Below, piece after piece: positions 27,255 to 37,562 of a stretch of 64,000 bases of DNA. The stretch covers positions 1,860,001-1,924,000 of the forward strand of contig NZ_CP070978.1 in NCBI RefSeq assembly GCF_018417535.1, given 5' to 3'. The position numbers and the translations under genes were made by a program. The notes beneath the pieces were generated by a model. It made no database searches. It saw only the letters and a list, made by a program, of their open reading frames with translations, and was not told where the DNA came from. The first letter of the stretch is position 1. Every line of letters begins with the position of its first letter. Source of the stretch: Burkholderia pyrrocinia (GTDB lineage: Bacteria; Pseudomonadota; Gammaproteobacteria; Burkholderiales; Burkholderiaceae).

Positions 27255-28025
27255 TCATCGGGCCGTCTCACGCAGTGCCTTCATCTCGATGTCGCCGTAA
27301 TATAGCGTTCGCTCGGTCACATCGGACGGGCGGGTCTTCCACCACCATTTGTAGAGGCCGAGCTTGAAGTAAGCGTCGCGATCGTTCGGATACGCGTTCG
27401 GTACGCCCGGAACATGCACGACGCGTTCGCCGTTCCGGAAAACATCGGTCAGCGCGTCGACGCCTTGATCGTCCGGTCGATACCGCAGCACCCACCAGAC
27501 CCGTTTCCCGCGATCCGCCGACGGGTCGCCGAACGCAATGGATCGGCTCGGCATGCCCGGCGCGCCGCGCACATCGACTTCGTACTTCCCGTTACTCAGC
27601 AGCAACGCAAACGGCGGTGATCCATCGCTGCCGCCCTGATGCAACTGCGCGATGAGTTCCGGCTGTCTGGAATCGAACCGGTAGTCGGCGGGAATGACCG
27701 TCGACCAGCGCACCTCGTAGTCGCGACCGTTGACGAAGCGAAACACCGGAGAGAAGCCGATCTCGGAACGTGGCGTGCCGCTCGCCACGCTGCTGAAGTC
27801 CTGCGAGCGATTCATCGTCACCCTCAACAGCGTGCCGTGAATACCGGAAATTTCGGCGGTGGTGATGTTCTGCACCACCGGCTCCTGCAAACGAAGCCGC
27901 GAATCGATGCCGCGCGCCCAGTCCGACCGATAAAAGCGCGCATCGTCATGCTTGCCGCCTTCCGGGCCCGCGTGGCAAATCGATGCGACGAGCACGCATG
28001 CGGCAACGACGAATCTACCGCGCAT
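27255..28025 (-). CDS. Secreted polysaccharide lyase (heparin-lyase-I-like), last gene of EPS operon
   Basis: A 256-residue secreted protein. The start at 28025 lies inside the end of the WecG gene (11-base overlap) behind AAGGAG. Residues 1-19 are a signal peptide (ACVLVASICHA). The mature chain looks like the polysaccharide lyase fold related to heparin lyase I: RSEIGFSPVFRF, a central QLHQGG block with a likely catalytic His, and LGLYKWWWKTRP near the end with paired aromatic residues for sugar stacking. Lyases cleave next to uronic acids, and the operon encodes synthesis of an aminouronic acid (ManNAcA), so its own polymer is the likely substrate. Such enzymes trim chains or prevent periplasmic build-up. 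Confidence 0.75.
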   Translation of the reverse strand: MRGRFVVAACVLVASICHAGPEGGKHDDARFYRSDWARGIDSRLRLQEPVVQNITTAEISGIHGTLLRVTMNRSQDFSSVASGTPRSEIGFSPVFRFVNGRDYEVRWSTVIPADYRFDSRQPELIAQLHQGGSDGSPPFALLLSNGKYEVDVRGAPGMPSRSIAFGDPSADRGKRVWWVLRYRPDDQGVDALTDVFRNGERVVHVPGVPNAYPNDRDAYFKLGLYKWWWKTRPSDVTERTLYYGDIEMKALRETAR

Positions 28026-28779
28026 TCCGCTCTCCTTTGCGCCGAAACAACCGCGACACATACGCGCGCGCCAGCATCGCCAGGAAGCGGCTGTTGGTCG
28101 ACAGATAGCGTTTCCACATCCGCCCCGGCTCCTGGATCACGCGAAACGCCCACTCCAGCCCGCTGCGCTGCATCCACAGCGGCGCCCGCTTCACCTTCCC
28201 CGCCACCACGTCGAACGTCCCGCCCACACCCATCACGAAATCGACGCCCAACTGCGATTTCCAGCGATTGATGAAGTTTTCCTTGCGCGGCGACGTAATC
28301 GCGACGAACAGCAGCCGCGCACCCGACCGGCGGATGTCGTCCACGACCGCCTGTTCGTCGTCCCAGAAATAGCCGTGGTGATATCCGGCGACCGGCAGCC
28401 GCGGATAGCATGCCGCCGTCACCGCGACGACCCGCTCGACGACCTCCGGCGTCGCGCCGAGCAGATAGACCGGCAGCCCTTTCGCTTCGGCCAGCGCCAG
28501 CAGCCGATCGAACAGATCCACGCCCGCGACGCGCTCCGGCACCGGGATGCCGAGCATCCGCGCGCCCCAGACGACGCCCATGCCGTCGACGGTGACGATG
28601 TCGCATTCTCGGACCGACGCGGCGAGTTCCGGATCGCGCTGGAGATTGACGATCTTCGCGACGTTGACGACGACGTGCTGCGTGAATTGCCGTTTCTCGA
28701 CTCTCGCGCCGATCCAGTCCACCGTATCGTTCATCGACATCAGATGGATCGGGCATGAAAAGAATTCAACGCGGTTCAT
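28015..28779 (-). CDS. wecG: WecG/TagA/CpsF-family glycosyltransferase (GT26)
   Basis: A 254-residue GT26 enzyme. Conserved blocks: VVNVAKIVNLQRDPEL, CDIVTVDGMGVVWGARMLG (catalytic Asp in VDGMG), GVDLFDRLLALAEAKGLPVYLLG, and GVGGTFDVVAGKVKRAP. In E. coli WecG transfers ManNAcA from UDP-ManNAcA to the lipid carrier chain, and this operon carries wecB and wecC to make that donor, so a ManNAcA transferase role fits. It overlaps the GT4 gene stop (ATGA) and the lyase start. The C-terminal half is basic (GRMWKRYLSTNSR ... SRLFRRKGER), consistent with membrane association. Confidence 0.88.
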   Translation of the reverse strand: MNRVEFFSCPIHLMSMNDTVDWIGARVEKRQFTQHVVVNVAKIVNLQRDPELAASVRECDIVTVDGMGVVWGARMLGIPVPERVAGVDLFDRLLALAEAKGLPVYLLGATPEVVERVVAVTAACYPRLPVAGYHHGYFWDDEQAVVDDIRRSGARLLFVAITSPRKENFINRWKSQLGVDFVMGVGGTFDVVAGKVKRAPLWMQRSGLEWAFRVIQEPGRMWKRYLSTNSRFLAMLARAYVSRLFRRKGERNAR

Positions 28780-29792
28780 TGCATGGCCTCGCCATCATTT
28801 TTTTTGACATCCGGAATATCGTCGGCAAATCGCGACGACCGGTGCAGCAACGTGTACAGCTCCTTCAACTTCGCCGACACATCGGCGGAGAAGTAACCGA
28901 GCGCCGCAAGCTTCTCGCGCCCGTTGGATCGCGCGCCGGCCTTCAACACATCGGCTAGCTCGTTCGTGAGACGGCCGGCGTCGTGGTCGAACACCACCAT
29001 GCCCGGCGACACGCCGTCGAGCAGTTGCCGCACGTTGCCGACATCGACCGATACGACCGGCAGATTGAGCGCCATCGCTTCCTTGACCGATTGCGGCGAC
29101 CCTTCCCGGGTCGACGTCATCAGCAGGCACGCGGCACGCGCCAGCAGGTCGCGCACCTCGCCGCGATCGAGACCGTCGATATGCCGCTCCTGCACCCGGA
29201 TGCCGTGCTGTTCCGCAAGCTGTCGCAGCACCAGCGAAAACAGCGGATAGTTCTTCTCCGGACGCTTCGGCGACGACGGGAAGACAACGATCGGCACGGC
29301 GGATTTCATGAGCGCATCGTCGCGATCCTCGGCGAAGACCGTCTCATTGACAGCACACGGAATCGTCACGCAGCGGCGGCGCAGCCGGATCAGACACGAT
29401 GAAATTTCCGCACTCACGCCGATGCACGCATGCGCGAAGCACGCCATCGATTTCGACACCGCGCGCATCCAGAGCGGACCCAGGATGTCCGTACCGTGGA
29501 ACGTGACGACAACCCGCGCTTTCGTGAACAGCCGGACCAGCGGTGCGGAACACGCGCTCAGGCCGAAGTGGTAATGCACGACGTCGTACCGGCCCGCCCG
29601 AGCGGTCTTCCAGACCTGCCAGATCGAGCGCAGGTATTCGCGCTTGTCGCGATACCCCTCGATGACGAGCACATCGACCGTGCAGCCGCCGGAACGCCGC
29701 AGCGCCTCGACCTGCTCGGTCACGAACACGCCTTGCCAGGGGCTCGCGCGGTTGCTGCCGAGATACATGTTCGTAACGACGAGAATTTTCAT
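28776..29792 (-). CDS. Glycosyltransferase family 4
   Basis: A 338-residue GT-B enzyme. The start at 29792 is the ATG of an ATGA overlap with the polymerase gene stop. N-terminal Rossmann half: KILVVTNMYLGSNRASPWQGVFVTEQVEALRR, VVHYHFGLSA, VVVTFHGTDILG. C-terminal donor-binding half: FPSSPKRPEKNY, ASCLLMTSTREGSPQSVKEAMALNLPVVSVDVG, where the EGSPQSVKEAM block is the GT4 (EX7E) donor site. It is the only ordinary cytosolic glycosyltransferase in the operon besides the GT26 gene. Its donor sugar is unknown. Confidence 0.9.
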   Translation of the reverse strand: MKILVVTNMYLGSNRASPWQGVFVTEQVEALRRSGGCTVDVLVIEGYRDKREYLRSIWQVWKTARAGRYDVVHYHFGLSACSAPLVRLFTKARVVVTFHGTDILGPLWMRAVSKSMACFAHACIGVSAEISSCLIRLRRRCVTIPCAVNETVFAEDRDDALMKSAVPIVVFPSSPKRPEKNYPLFSLVLRQLAEQHGIRVQERHIDGLDRGEVRDLLARAACLLMTSTREGSPQSVKEAMALNLPVVSVDVGNVRQLLDGVSPGMVVFDHDAGRLTNELADVLKAGARSNGREKLAALGYFSADVSAKLKELYTLLHRSSRFADDIPDVKKNDGEAMQ

Positions 29793-31039
29793 GAGCGAAC
29801 CTCCACCGCCCCGCCGCGATGCGCCGGGCCGACGCGCGGCCGCCCCCACGAGAACGCATACATCGCCAGCAGCGCGGAAAATACGTAAGACGGCGACACA
29901 AATGCCATCGAGAAGATGTTGTCGAAGCAGAACGCGCCGACGATGTAGAACCAGACAGCCGGCTTGCGCCGCCCTTGCCCGTATCCCAGCACGAACACCA
30001 GCCACGCGAGCGCGCCGAACGCGCCCATCTCGACGAACAGGTGCGGGTAGAACGTGTCGGTGGTCTTCAACAGCCCGCCGAGTCCGTACCAGTCGAAGTG
30101 ATAGAGCGGGTAGAGCGGCGACGAGAACTTCACCGATGCCGGGCCGCCGAAGCTGCCCAGCCCTTCGCCGAGCAGATTGCCGTTGCGGATCGACTCGAAC
30201 ATCACGCGATAGGATTCGGCGCGCGCCGAATTGCCCGCGACGACGTAGAACAGGATCTTCGCCATGCCGACCTTCAACAGCGAATCCAGCACGCCCATCG
30301 CCATCAGCACGAGCATCGTGCCCGCGATGCCGGCGGCAGCCAGCCACGCGCGCACGTCCCTGACGTTCCTCACGAACGGATAGAGCGCCAGCGCCGCGAA
30401 CAGCTTGAACGAGAAGCCTAGCAACGCGAAGAACAGGAAACCCCACGACGCGATCGCCGCGCGACGGCCGGACCAGTACCAGCGGCACAGCAGAAACGCG
30501 CAGAGATTGATGAAGCTGAACTCCGAAAAGAATCCCATCCACCCCTGCGCACGCAGGAACAATCCCGAGTCGATCCTCACCGGCATGAACAGCGGCAGCC
30601 CGGTCGCATACGACACGTAGAAATACAGCTGGAACAGGTCGTTGCTCACGACCACGCCGATGAACGTCCTGACCAGCACGTCGAGCCGGTCGCGGTACGG
30701 GAAGATCGCCACCGTGATCGCGACCGGAAACAGGAAGCGGACGAGTTCCTCGATCCCCGCCTGGAGGTTGAACGACAGCAGCATCCCGATGCAGAGCGAC
30801 ACGGCGACGGGGAGCGCGACGACGGCCAGCCGGTGAAAGCGCGGGCGCAGCAGGATCGCCGCGAACACGAGGCCGAACGCGCCCATCTTGACGACCTGCG
30901 AACGATCGTCGTCGAGCGTGAGCAGCGTGTCGCTGACGCAGAAGACGAAGTAAGCGAGCGCCAGCAGTCCGGCGCCCAGGTCGGCTACGCGCGATCGACG
31001 ATGCGGCACGATCGCCGGGAATCGAGCGGCCGCATTCAT
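29789..31039 (-). CDS. wzy: O-antigen/EPS polymerase (Wzy-like)
   Basis: A 416-residue inner-membrane protein with about ten to twelve hydrophobic segments and a large periplasmic loop near the C-terminal half (from ~residue 240, SARAESYRVMFESIRNGNLLGEGLG), the topology of Wzy polymerases. The motif GNLLGEGLGSFG matches the Wzy_C loop pattern (hGxGxg). It starts at 31039 in an ATGA overlap with the Wzx gene stop and ends in one with the GT4 gene. Wzy proteins are poorly conserved, so this rests on topology, the loop motif and operon context. Confidence 0.8.
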   Translation of the reverse strand: MNAAARFPAIVPHRRSRVADLGAGLLALAYFVFCVSDTLLTLDDDRSQVVKMGAFGLVFAAILLRPRFHRLAVVALPVAVSLCIGMLLSFNLQAGIEELVRFLFPVAITVAIFPYRDRLDVLVRTFIGVVVSNDLFQLYFYVSYATGLPLFMPVRIDSGLFLRAQGWMGFFSEFSFINLCAFLLCRWYWSGRRAAIASWGFLFFALLGFSFKLFAALALYPFVRNVRDVRAWLAAAGIAGTMLVLMAMGVLDSLLKVGMAKILFYVVAGNSARAESYRVMFESIRNGNLLGEGLGSFGGPASVKFSSPLYPLYHFDWYGLGGLLKTTDTFYPHLFVEMGAFGALAWLVFVLGYGQGRRKPAVWFYIVGAFCFDNIFSMAFVSPSYVFSALLAMYAFSWGRPRVGPAHRGGAVEVRS

Positions 31040-32322
31040 GGACGCGCTCCCGACGCCGCCGACATCGCATTCATATCGACAACGTCCGACGCCCCGATCG
31101 ATTCCGCATAGGCCGCGCATACCCGCCGTGCATGCGTCACGACGATCGCGTTCCGGATCAGCGTCACGACCACCGCGGACGCCAGCATGCAGAAGAACCC
31201 GATTTCGCCGCCGATGGCGACGCAGCCGCCGAGCAATGCGACGAACAGCGCCGATGTAACGATGTTGATCCGCGCGGTGACCGCGCTCTGCTCGAACGCC
31301 ATCATCACGTTGCTGCCGACGACGCCAAGCACGCCGGCCGCGCACTGGATCGCCAGCAGCACGCCGCCCGCGAGCACCACGTACACGCCGTTGCCGTCGA
31401 ACCCGTAGCGCCAGGTCAGCCCCGCCACCATCGCCAGGTTCGCGACAAGTACGACCAGATTCGACAGGTCGATATTGCGCCGCATCGCGCCCAGCGTCGC
31501 ATCGAGCGGCGCCTTGTCCTTCTTCCGCTTCACGAGGTCCGGCAATTGCGCGATCGAAATGGCGCGCGGCAGCAGGTTGCCGATCGCGGTCACCGAAGAA
31601 AACAACGACAGCATCCCCGCGAACGACGCACCGCACATTGCCTTCGCCGCCGGTACGGTCACCAGCGCGATGCCGCCGGACAGGAAATTGGTCAGCCCGA
31701 ACTGCAGCCCCTTCACGTCGATGCGCATCGAGAACGCGCGACGATCGGGCGCGCCGATCGCGGCGAACATCGCGACGGCCACCACGACCAGCGCAACGGC
31801 CAGGCACAGCGACGCGGAATAGCCGTGGCGCGTGCCGATCCACAGCATCGCGCACGAGCCCGCGATCAGCAGGCAGTCGAACGCGATCGCGATCCGGTAG
31901 CGGCGATACGACACGAAGAAATGTCGCGCAAGCTGATACACGGTCCAGCCCCACATCAGCGCGACCACGCCGCCGAGATCGAACGCGACGAGGCCTGTCG
32001 CGGACACCAGCACGCATGCGAGCGTGGCGGCCACGGCGGTCCATCCCGCCATCGACACGAGCGAGTAAAACGCGCCACGCGCCGCCTGCTTCCCGTCGCT
32101 CGCCGGTACGCGTACCAGAATCAGCGTCGCCCAGCCGATGGCCGTGAAGAAACCCATCATCTGTGCAATCGCCAGGTTGGACGCCGCATGCCCGAGCTCG
32201 TCCAGCGAATAGATCCGCTGGACGACCCAGAACGTCAGCACGCGATAGAGGCCGGGCGCGCCGGTACAGACAAGCGCCTCAAGACGGCCCAGCAGCTTTT
32301 TGGCGTCGGCATTTCGCAGCAT
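31036..32322 (-). CDS. wzx: Polysaccharide repeat-unit flippase (Wzx-like)
   Basis: A 428-residue protein with roughly twelve hydrophobic segments and a lysine-rich cytoplasmic loop (PDLVKRKKDKAP), typical of the MOP/PST family. The N-terminus, LYRVLTFWVVQRIYSLDELGHAASNLAIAQMM, resembles the start of PST flippases. The start at 32322 lies 20 nt after the wecC stop; the frame extends upstream into wecC but without sense. Expected role: moving lipid-linked repeat units to the periplasmic face for Wzy. Family assignment is by topology and context. Confidence 0.8.
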   Translation of the reverse strand: MLRNADAKKLLGRLEALVCTGAPGLYRVLTFWVVQRIYSLDELGHAASNLAIAQMMGFFTAIGWATLILVRVPASDGKQAARGAFYSLVSMAGWTAVAATLACVLVSATGLVAFDLGGVVALMWGWTVYQLARHFFVSYRRYRIAIAFDCLLIAGSCAMLWIGTRHGYSASLCLAVALVVVAVAMFAAIGAPDRRAFSMRIDVKGLQFGLTNFLSGGIALVTVPAAKAMCGASFAGMLSLFSSVTAIGNLLPRAISIAQLPDLVKRKKDKAPLDATLGAMRRNIDLSNLVVLVANLAMVAGLTWRYGFDGNGVYVVLAGGVLLAIQCAAGVLGVVGSNVMMAFEQSAVTARINIVTSALFVALLGGCVAIGGEIGFFCMLASAVVVTLIRNAIVVTHARRVCAAYAESIGASDVVDMNAMSAASGARP

Positions 32323-32342
32323 GACTTTTGCGCGCCCGCCCG

Positions 32343-33587
32343 TTACCCGTGCGCCAGCACGCCGCGCGTGTCGATCACGACCTTGGTCTGCAGCCGCACC
32401 GGGTCCATGCGCCGGAACGGCGCGTGATCGACGAGGATCACGATCACGTCGGCTTCGGCCAGCGCGGTGTTCAGACCGCACAGCCGGGCCTTTGCTTCGA
32501 GCGATACCGGCAGCGCGGCGATGTTGGGTTCGACGACCAGCAGCGTCGCACCGGCGTTCTGCGCCAGCGCTTCGACGATCTCCATCGCCGGGCTCTCGCG
32601 CAGATCGTCGATATCCGCCTTGAACGCGAGCCCGAGACACGCGATCACCGGCTCGCGGAACCGGCTCGCCGCCTGCCGCACGCGCTCGTAGACGAAATGC
32701 GGCTTGTCGTCGTTCACGTTGCGCGCGGTGCGGATCAAACGCGCGTGCTCCGGCGCGGAATCGACGATGAACCAGGGATCGACCGCGATGCAATGGCCAC
32801 CCACGCCCGGCCCCGGCTGCAGCACGCTGACGCGCGGATGGCGGTTCGCCAGCCGGATCAGTTCCCACACGTTGATGTCCAGTTGGTCGCAAATCACCGA
32901 CAGCTCGTTCGCGAACGCGATGTTCACGTCGCGAAACGCGTTCTCGGTCAGCTTGCACATTTCGGCCGTGCGCGCATCGGTCAGGATGCACTCGCCGCGC
33001 ACGAACACCTCGTACAGCTCCTGCGCACGCGTGCCGCATCTGCGCGTCATTCCGCCGATCACGCGGTCGTTCTCCACCAGTTCGCGCACGACATGGCCCG
33101 GCAGCACGCGCTCGGGGCAATGCGCGATACGGATGTCCGAGCGCTCGCCGGCCTGTTGCGGAAAGGTCAGGTCCGGGCGTTGCGTCGCAAGCCACGCGGC
33201 AATTTTTTCGGTCGCGCCAACCGGCGAAGTCGACTCCAGCACCACCAGGTCGCCCTTCTTCAGCACCGGCGCGATCGACCGGCATGCGGCCTCGATATAG
33301 GTCAGGTCCGGCTTGTTGCCCTCGGCAAACGGTGTAGGCACCGCGATCAGGAACGCATCGGCCGGCTCGGGCGTTGCCGTCGCGCGCAGGTAGCCTTGCG
33401 TCACGGCGGCATGCACGAGCATGTCCAGTTCGGGCTCGACGATATGGATCTCGCCGCGATTGATCGTGTCGACCGCATGCTGCGACACGTCGACGCCGAC
33501 CACGCTTTTACGGCGCGCGGCAAAGGCCGCCGCGGTGGGCAGGCCGATATAGCCCAGCCCGATGACGGAAACGGTTTCGAATGACAT
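32343..33587 (-). CDS. wecC: UDP-N-acetyl-D-mannosamine dehydrogenase
   Basis: A 414-residue NAD-dependent nucleotide-sugar dehydrogenase that oxidises UDP-ManNAc to UDP-ManNAcA in two steps. N-terminal NAD motif VSVIGLGYIGLPTAAAFA; middle ESTSPVGATE and CKLTENAFRDVNIAFANEL; catalytic Cys in GPGVGGHCIAVDP; C-terminal GLAFKADIDDLRESPA. The pattern is of the WecC rather than the UDP-glucose dehydrogenase type, and the preceding gene is the epimerase WecB that makes its substrate. It lies 28 nt downstream of wecB in the EPS operon. Confidence 0.93.
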   Translation of the reverse strand: MSFETVSVIGLGYIGLPTAAAFAARRKSVVGVDVSQHAVDTINRGEIHIVEPELDMLVHAAVTQGYLRATATPEPADAFLIAVPTPFAEGNKPDLTYIEAACRSIAPVLKKGDLVVLESTSPVGATEKIAAWLATQRPDLTFPQQAGERSDIRIAHCPERVLPGHVVRELVENDRVIGGMTRRCGTRAQELYEVFVRGECILTDARTAEMCKLTENAFRDVNIAFANELSVICDQLDINVWELIRLANRHPRVSVLQPGPGVGGHCIAVDPWFIVDSAPEHARLIRTARNVNDDKPHFVYERVRQAASRFREPVIACLGLAFKADIDDLRESPAMEIVEALAQNAGATLLVVEPNIAALPVSLEAKARLCGLNTALAEADVIVILVDHAPFRRMDPVRLQTKVVIDTRGVLAHG

Positions 33588-33615
33588 GAATGAGGTTCTC
33601 CAGACTTCGGGGGAT

Positions 33616-34794
33616 TCAGCAGGGCGAGCCGGCCAGGTATGCCGGCCCCTGCGTCAAGATCGGCGGCGAGACCAGCAGATCCGCAATCCGAGCACTCGCA
33701 CGGCCGTCGCCATACGGGTTGTGCGCGCGGCTCATCGCGCGATAGGCGCCGCCGTCTTCCCACAGCTCGACCACCGCGCCGACCAGCCGCTCGACTTCGG
33801 TGCCGACCAGCCGGACCGTGCCGGCCGCGACGGCTTCCGGCCGCTCGGTGGTGTCGCGCATCACGAGCACCGGCTTGCCGAGCGACGGCGCCTCTTCCTG
33901 GATCCCGCCGGAGTCGGTCAGGATCAGCCACGCGCGGCTCATCAGATAGACGAACGGCAAGTACTCCTGCGGCTCGATCAGCACGACGTTGCCGATGTCG
34001 CCGAGCAGCCGCGTGACGGGTTCGCGCACGTTCGGATTCAGGTGCATCGGGTAGACGATGCGGCACGCCGGATAGCGCTTCGCGATGGTCGCGATCGCTT
34101 CGCAGATCTGCTCGAATCCGCGGCCGAAGTTCTCGCGGCGGTGGCCGGTCACGAGGATCATGCGCCGCGCGTCGTCGACGAACGGAAACCGCTCGCGCAT
34201 CTGCTGCACCAGCGCCCGGTCGTGCTCGAGGCGCGCGGTGATCGTCAGCAATGCGTCGATCACGGTGTTGCCGGTCACGTGCACGCGGTCGGCTTCGACG
34301 CCTTCGGCCAGCAGGTTCGCCCGTGACGTTTCGGTGGGTGCGAAGTGATGCAGCGCGAGCGCGCCCGTCACCTTCCGGTTCGCCTCTTCCGGCCACGGTG
34401 AATACAGGTTGCCGGTGCGCAGCCCGGCTTCCACGTGACCGACCGGAATGCGCCGGTAGTACGCCGCGAGCGTCGCGCCGAGCGTCGTGGTCGTATCGCC
34501 GTGCACGAGCACGAGATCGGGCCGGAACGATTCCAGCACCGGGTCGAGCGCATTGAGGATGTGCCCGGTCAGGCTGCCGAGCGTCTGCCCGGTGCGCATC
34601 AGGTCGAGATCGAAATCCGGCACGATGCCGAACAGGTCGAGCACCTGGTCGAGCATCTGGCGATGCTGGGCCGTCACGCAGACGCCGCAGCGCACGCCTT
34701 CGCGGGCCCGCAGCGCGCGGACGAGCGGCGCCATCTTGATGGCTTCCGGGCGGGTGCCGAACGTAACGAGGATGTTTTCGTGGTGATGGGTCAT
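33616..34794 (-). CDS. wecB: UDP-N-acetylglucosamine 2-epimerase (non-hydrolysing)
   Basis: A 392-residue epimerase converting UDP-GlcNAc to UDP-ManNAc. Start at 34794 ([21 protein letters not shown]) follows GGAGA. Family motifs: [58 protein letters not shown], and [28 protein letters not shown]. All are intact, so it should be active. Together with the next gene it supplies UDP-ManNAcA, the sugar that most likely defines this polymer. Confidence 0.95.
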   Translation of the reverse strand: MTHHHENILVTFGTRPEAIKMAPLVRALRAREGVRCGVCVTAQHRQMLDQVLDLFGIVPDFDLDLMRTGQTLGSLTGHILNALDPVLESFRPDLVLVHGDTTTTLGATLAAYYRRIPVGHVEAGLRTGNLYSPWPEEANRKVTGALALHHFAPTETSRANLLAEGVEADRVHVTGNTVIDALLTITARLEHDRALVQQMRERFPFVDDARRMILVTGHRRENFGRGFEQICEAIATIAKRYPACRIVYPMHLNPNVREPVTRLLGDIGNVVLIEPQEYLPFVYLMSRAWLILTDSGGIQEEAPSLGKPVLVMRDTTERPEAVAAGTVRLVGTEVERLVGAVVELWEDGGAYRAMSRAHNPYGDGRASARIADLLVSPPILTQGPAYLAGSPC

Positions 34795-34813
34795 CGGAAT
34801 CTCCGTCGGCGGA

Positions 34814-37063
34814 TCACGTGCGATCCGCAGCGGTTTGCGAATCGGCGTCGTCATACCCGTACGCGCCGTAGTTGCCGTACCGAGCGGAGCGCAGCCCCGG
34901 CCGGAAGCCGTTGAACACGACCGCGGTCGCGCGCGCGCCGGCGCGTTCGATCCGCTTCGCCGCTTCGAGCAGTTCGCCCGAGGTCGTCACGCCGGCACGC
35001 GCCGCGAGCAGGATCGTGTCCGCATGCGCGGCCAGGACGACGGCGTCCGTCACCGGCAACAGCGGCGGTGCGTCGAGCAGCACGACGTCGTAATCGCGTG
35101 CAACGTGCGTCAGCAACGCCGGCAGACGATCGGACGACAGCAGTTCGACGGGCCGGTCGGCATGCGGGCCGGCCGGCAGCAGGTCGACGTTCGGCGCGAC
35201 GTCGCGCACGATGGCGTCGGCGGCGGCCACGCCGCCGCGAAGGACGGTCGACAGGCCGATCTCCGGCCGCATGCCGAAGCGCCTGGCCAGCTCGCCACGA
35301 CGCAGGTCGCCGTCGATCAGCAACACACGCTGGTTCGACTGTCCGAGCAGCGCGGCCACGTTAACCGACACGAACGATTTCCCGACACCTGCGGACGGTC
35401 CCGTGATCAGCACGCGGTTGCCGTCGGGCCAGTCCGTCAACTGGAACCGCAGCGCCGTGCACAGGCTCCGCAGCGCCTCGACCGCGGGTTCGTTCGGTCG
35501 CGCCAGCGCCAGGACCGTCGCTCCGTCTACCGCAGCGGCGCGCTGCGCGAGCCGGCGTTGCGCAACGCTGTGCGGAATCGTCGCCATCACGTTCAGGTTC
35601 GTGTCGCGCTCGATCTCCGCAGGATCGGTCACGGCGCCGAACAGCACCGCGCGGCCGACGACGGCGCACGTGCCGAGCACGAGCCCCATCAGGGCGGCAA
35701 TCACCGTGACCAGCGCCTGCTTCGGCCGCACGGGCTCGTCCGGCACGATCGCGCGATCGATCACGCGCACGTTGCCGATCTTGCTCGCGGTCGCGAGGCG
35801 AAGCTGCTGGATGCTGTTCAGCAAGCCGACATAGATCTCCGTTTGCACGGTCACGTCGCGACGCAGGCGTACGACGTTCTGCTGCGCGTCGGGCAAGCGC
35901 CGGATCGTGTCGTTGATCGTCCCGATCCGGGCCTTGGCGGCGGCGATCTGCCGATCGACCGCCGCGCGCTCCGGGTGAGCCGGCGTCAGCGTCGACGCCA
36001 ACGCCAGCCGCTTCTGTTCGAGTTCGAACAGCGACATCTGCGCGGCAGTCGATTGCGCCAGCATCGCCTTCGCCTGCTCGCTCAGATCCACGATTTCATG
36101 GCGGGCCTGATAGGCATTGAGGCGATCTTCGGCCGCACGCAACTGACGCTCCACGGTCGGGACCTGGTCGCCCAGGAACGCCAGCGATTTCTCGGCGGTA
36201 GCCGCCTTGCGGCTCGCGTTCTGCCGCACGTAGTTGTCGGCGATCGCGTTCAGCACGGCGGCCGCGCGCTCCGGATCATGGCTTTCGTACGACACGCCGA
36301 TCACCCCGGACTGATCCTTGCCGCGGTTCGCTATCGTCAGTTTCTTCTGCAGTTCGGCGAGCACGACCTGCCTCGAATCCGCCTTCACGACGAACTGCGC
36401 GCCCGCTTCGGCTTCGATGCCGGCCACCTGCAGCGTCACGTCGCCGGCGGCCGTCTTCACGCGCAGCGGCTCGCCGATCGCGCCGTCCACATCGCGCTCG
36501 AGATCGCCGCCGGCCAGGCGATAGCGCCCGTCGCCCAGCGACGTGACGATGAATGTGTGTTTCTGGAAGCCGCGCGGCACGTCGAATGCCGGAACATCGA
36601 TGCGCTCGTTGCCCCAGACGAACCCGCCGATCCCGAACAGGCCGGGCGTCGACAGCCCGCGATTGAAGTGCGCGACGGCGGAGCCGATCACGGGCACGCG
36701 GCGCGGACGCGCTTCGATGTGCAGACGCTGACCGTCGACGACCGGTTCGGTCACGAGCCGCGAGCGCAGGATTTCCATCTCGCCGTCGTCGGTCGACTTC
36801 ACGTCGAACAGCGCGCCGAGGCCGCCGACCAGCCCGCCCTCCGCCATGCTGCGCAGGTCCGAGCCGCCGCTTTCCACCTGCACGGCAATGTCTGCCTTGT
36901 AGACCGGCTTCGCGACGAACGCATAGCCGGCGCCGAGCGCGGCACACGCCACCGTGACCGCGACGATGCGGCCTGCATGCCGGATCAGCACGTCGAGGAT
37001 GCCGCGCACGTCGAGTTCATCGGCGTCGCGTAAATGGGATTGGCGTGGATTCGATGCGTTCAT
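34814..37063 (-). CDS. wzc: Polysaccharide co-polymerase and tyrosine autokinase (Wzc, BY-kinase)
   Basis: A 749-residue inner-membrane protein. N-terminal Wzz domain with a membrane span at ~29-50, a large periplasmic part with coiled-coil helices (~270-420), a second span at ~440-460 (after the PDEPVRPKQ element) and a cytosolic BY-kinase domain. Walker A is GPSAGVGKS (~550), Walker A' is [12 protein letters not shown], Walker B is [14 protein letters not shown]. The C-terminus has a tyrosine cluster ([15 protein letters not shown]), the autophosphorylation tail that controls chain length. It starts 7 nt after the cognate phosphatase gene, the usual wza-wzb-wzc order. Confidence 0.94.
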   Translation of the reverse strand: MNASNPRQSHLRDADELDVRGILDVLIRHAGRIVAVTVACAALGAGYAFVAKPVYKADIAVQVESGGSDLRSMAEGGLVGGLGALFDVKSTDDGEMEILRSRLVTEPVVDGQRLHIEARPRRVPVIGSAVAHFNRGLSTPGLFGIGGFVWGNERIDVPAFDVPRGFQKHTFIVTSLGDGRYRLAGGDLERDVDGAIGEPLRVKTAAGDVTLQVAGIEAEAGAQFVVKADSRQVVLAELQKKLTIANRGKDQSGVIGVSYESHDPERAAAVLNAIADNYVRQNASRKAATAEKSLAFLGDQVPTVERQLRAAEDRLNAYQARHEIVDLSEQAKAMLAQSTAAQMSLFELEQKRLALASTLTPAHPERAAVDRQIAAAKARIGTINDTIRRLPDAQQNVVRLRRDVTVQTEIYVGLLNSIQQLRLATASKIGNVRVIDRAIVPDEPVRPKQALVTVIAALMGLVLGTCAVVGRAVLFGAVTDPAEIERDTNLNVMATIPHSVAQRRLAQRAAAVDGATVLALARPNEPAVEALRSLCTALRFQLTDWPDGNRVLITGPSAGVGKSFVSVNVAALLGQSNQRVLLIDGDLRRGELARRFGMRPEIGLSTVLRGGVAAADAIVRDVAPNVDLLPAGPHADRPVELLSSDRLPALLTHVARDYDVVLLDAPPLLPVTDAVVLAAHADTILLAARAGVTTSGELLEAAKRIERAGARATAVVFNGFRPGLRSARYGNYGAYGYDDADSQTAADRT

Positions 37064-37070
37064 TTGAGGC

Positions 37071-37562
37071 TCACTGCAAGTGTTCCGGCGCATCCGCGCC
37101 GGTATCCGGATGCTGCTGCAGGTTCGGTTCGAAGGTGGCGATCCGCGCGGCCCAATCGGCAACGCCGTGCTCGATCAGCTTCGTCGCGTAGTCGTAGGCG
37201 TAGCGGCTTCGGCGGTACGGATCAGGAACGTCGATCCGGTAGCGCTCGGTCAGCCGATACACACGGCCGCGCGTCATCGGGAAGGTCCGCTCGATCAGTT
37301 CGCGATGCGCGACCTCCATCACCAGAATCAGGTCGGCCCACCGGCAGGCCCGGTCATCGACGCGTCGTGCCCGGTGCGCCGACAGGTCGAAGCCGCGCTC
37401 GATCAACAGCGCATTCATCACAGGGTCGGCCGGCGTCCCGCCGATCGCCGCGACGCCGGCCGACTCCACCGTGCGACCGGGCAGCACGCGCGACAACAGC
37501 GCCTGCGCGGCCGGGCTGCGGCATACGTTGCCGGTACACACCACCAGGATCCGTTTCATCAT
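37071..37562 (-). CDS. wzb: Low-molecular-weight protein-tyrosine phosphatase (Wzb-like)
   Basis: A 163-residue phosphatase. The P-loop VCTGNVCRSP (Cys-x5-Arg) is at residues ~8-17 and the general acid Asp occurs in VPDPYRRS. It should dephosphorylate the Wzc tyrosine tail, allowing cycles of polymerisation and export. The gene opens with two ATG codons (37562 and 37559); the first overlaps the Wza stop as ATGA. The C-terminus is some 15 residues longer than the E. coli protein, with a Gln/His/Asp-rich end of no evident role. Confidence 0.92.
   Translation of the reverse strand: MMKRILVVCTGNVCRSPAAQALLSRVLPGRTVESAGVAAIGGTPADPVMNALLIERGFDLSAHRARRVDDRACRWADLILVMEVAHRELIERTFPMTRGRVYRLTERYRIDVPDPYRRSRYAYDYATKLIEHGVADWAARIATFEPNLQQHPDTGADAPEHLQ

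Noticed and set aside
34835..37033. A 732-codon plus-strand frame
   Set aside because: It is antisense to wzc, whose domains are fully recognisable; no homology-like pattern or ribosome site was seen.
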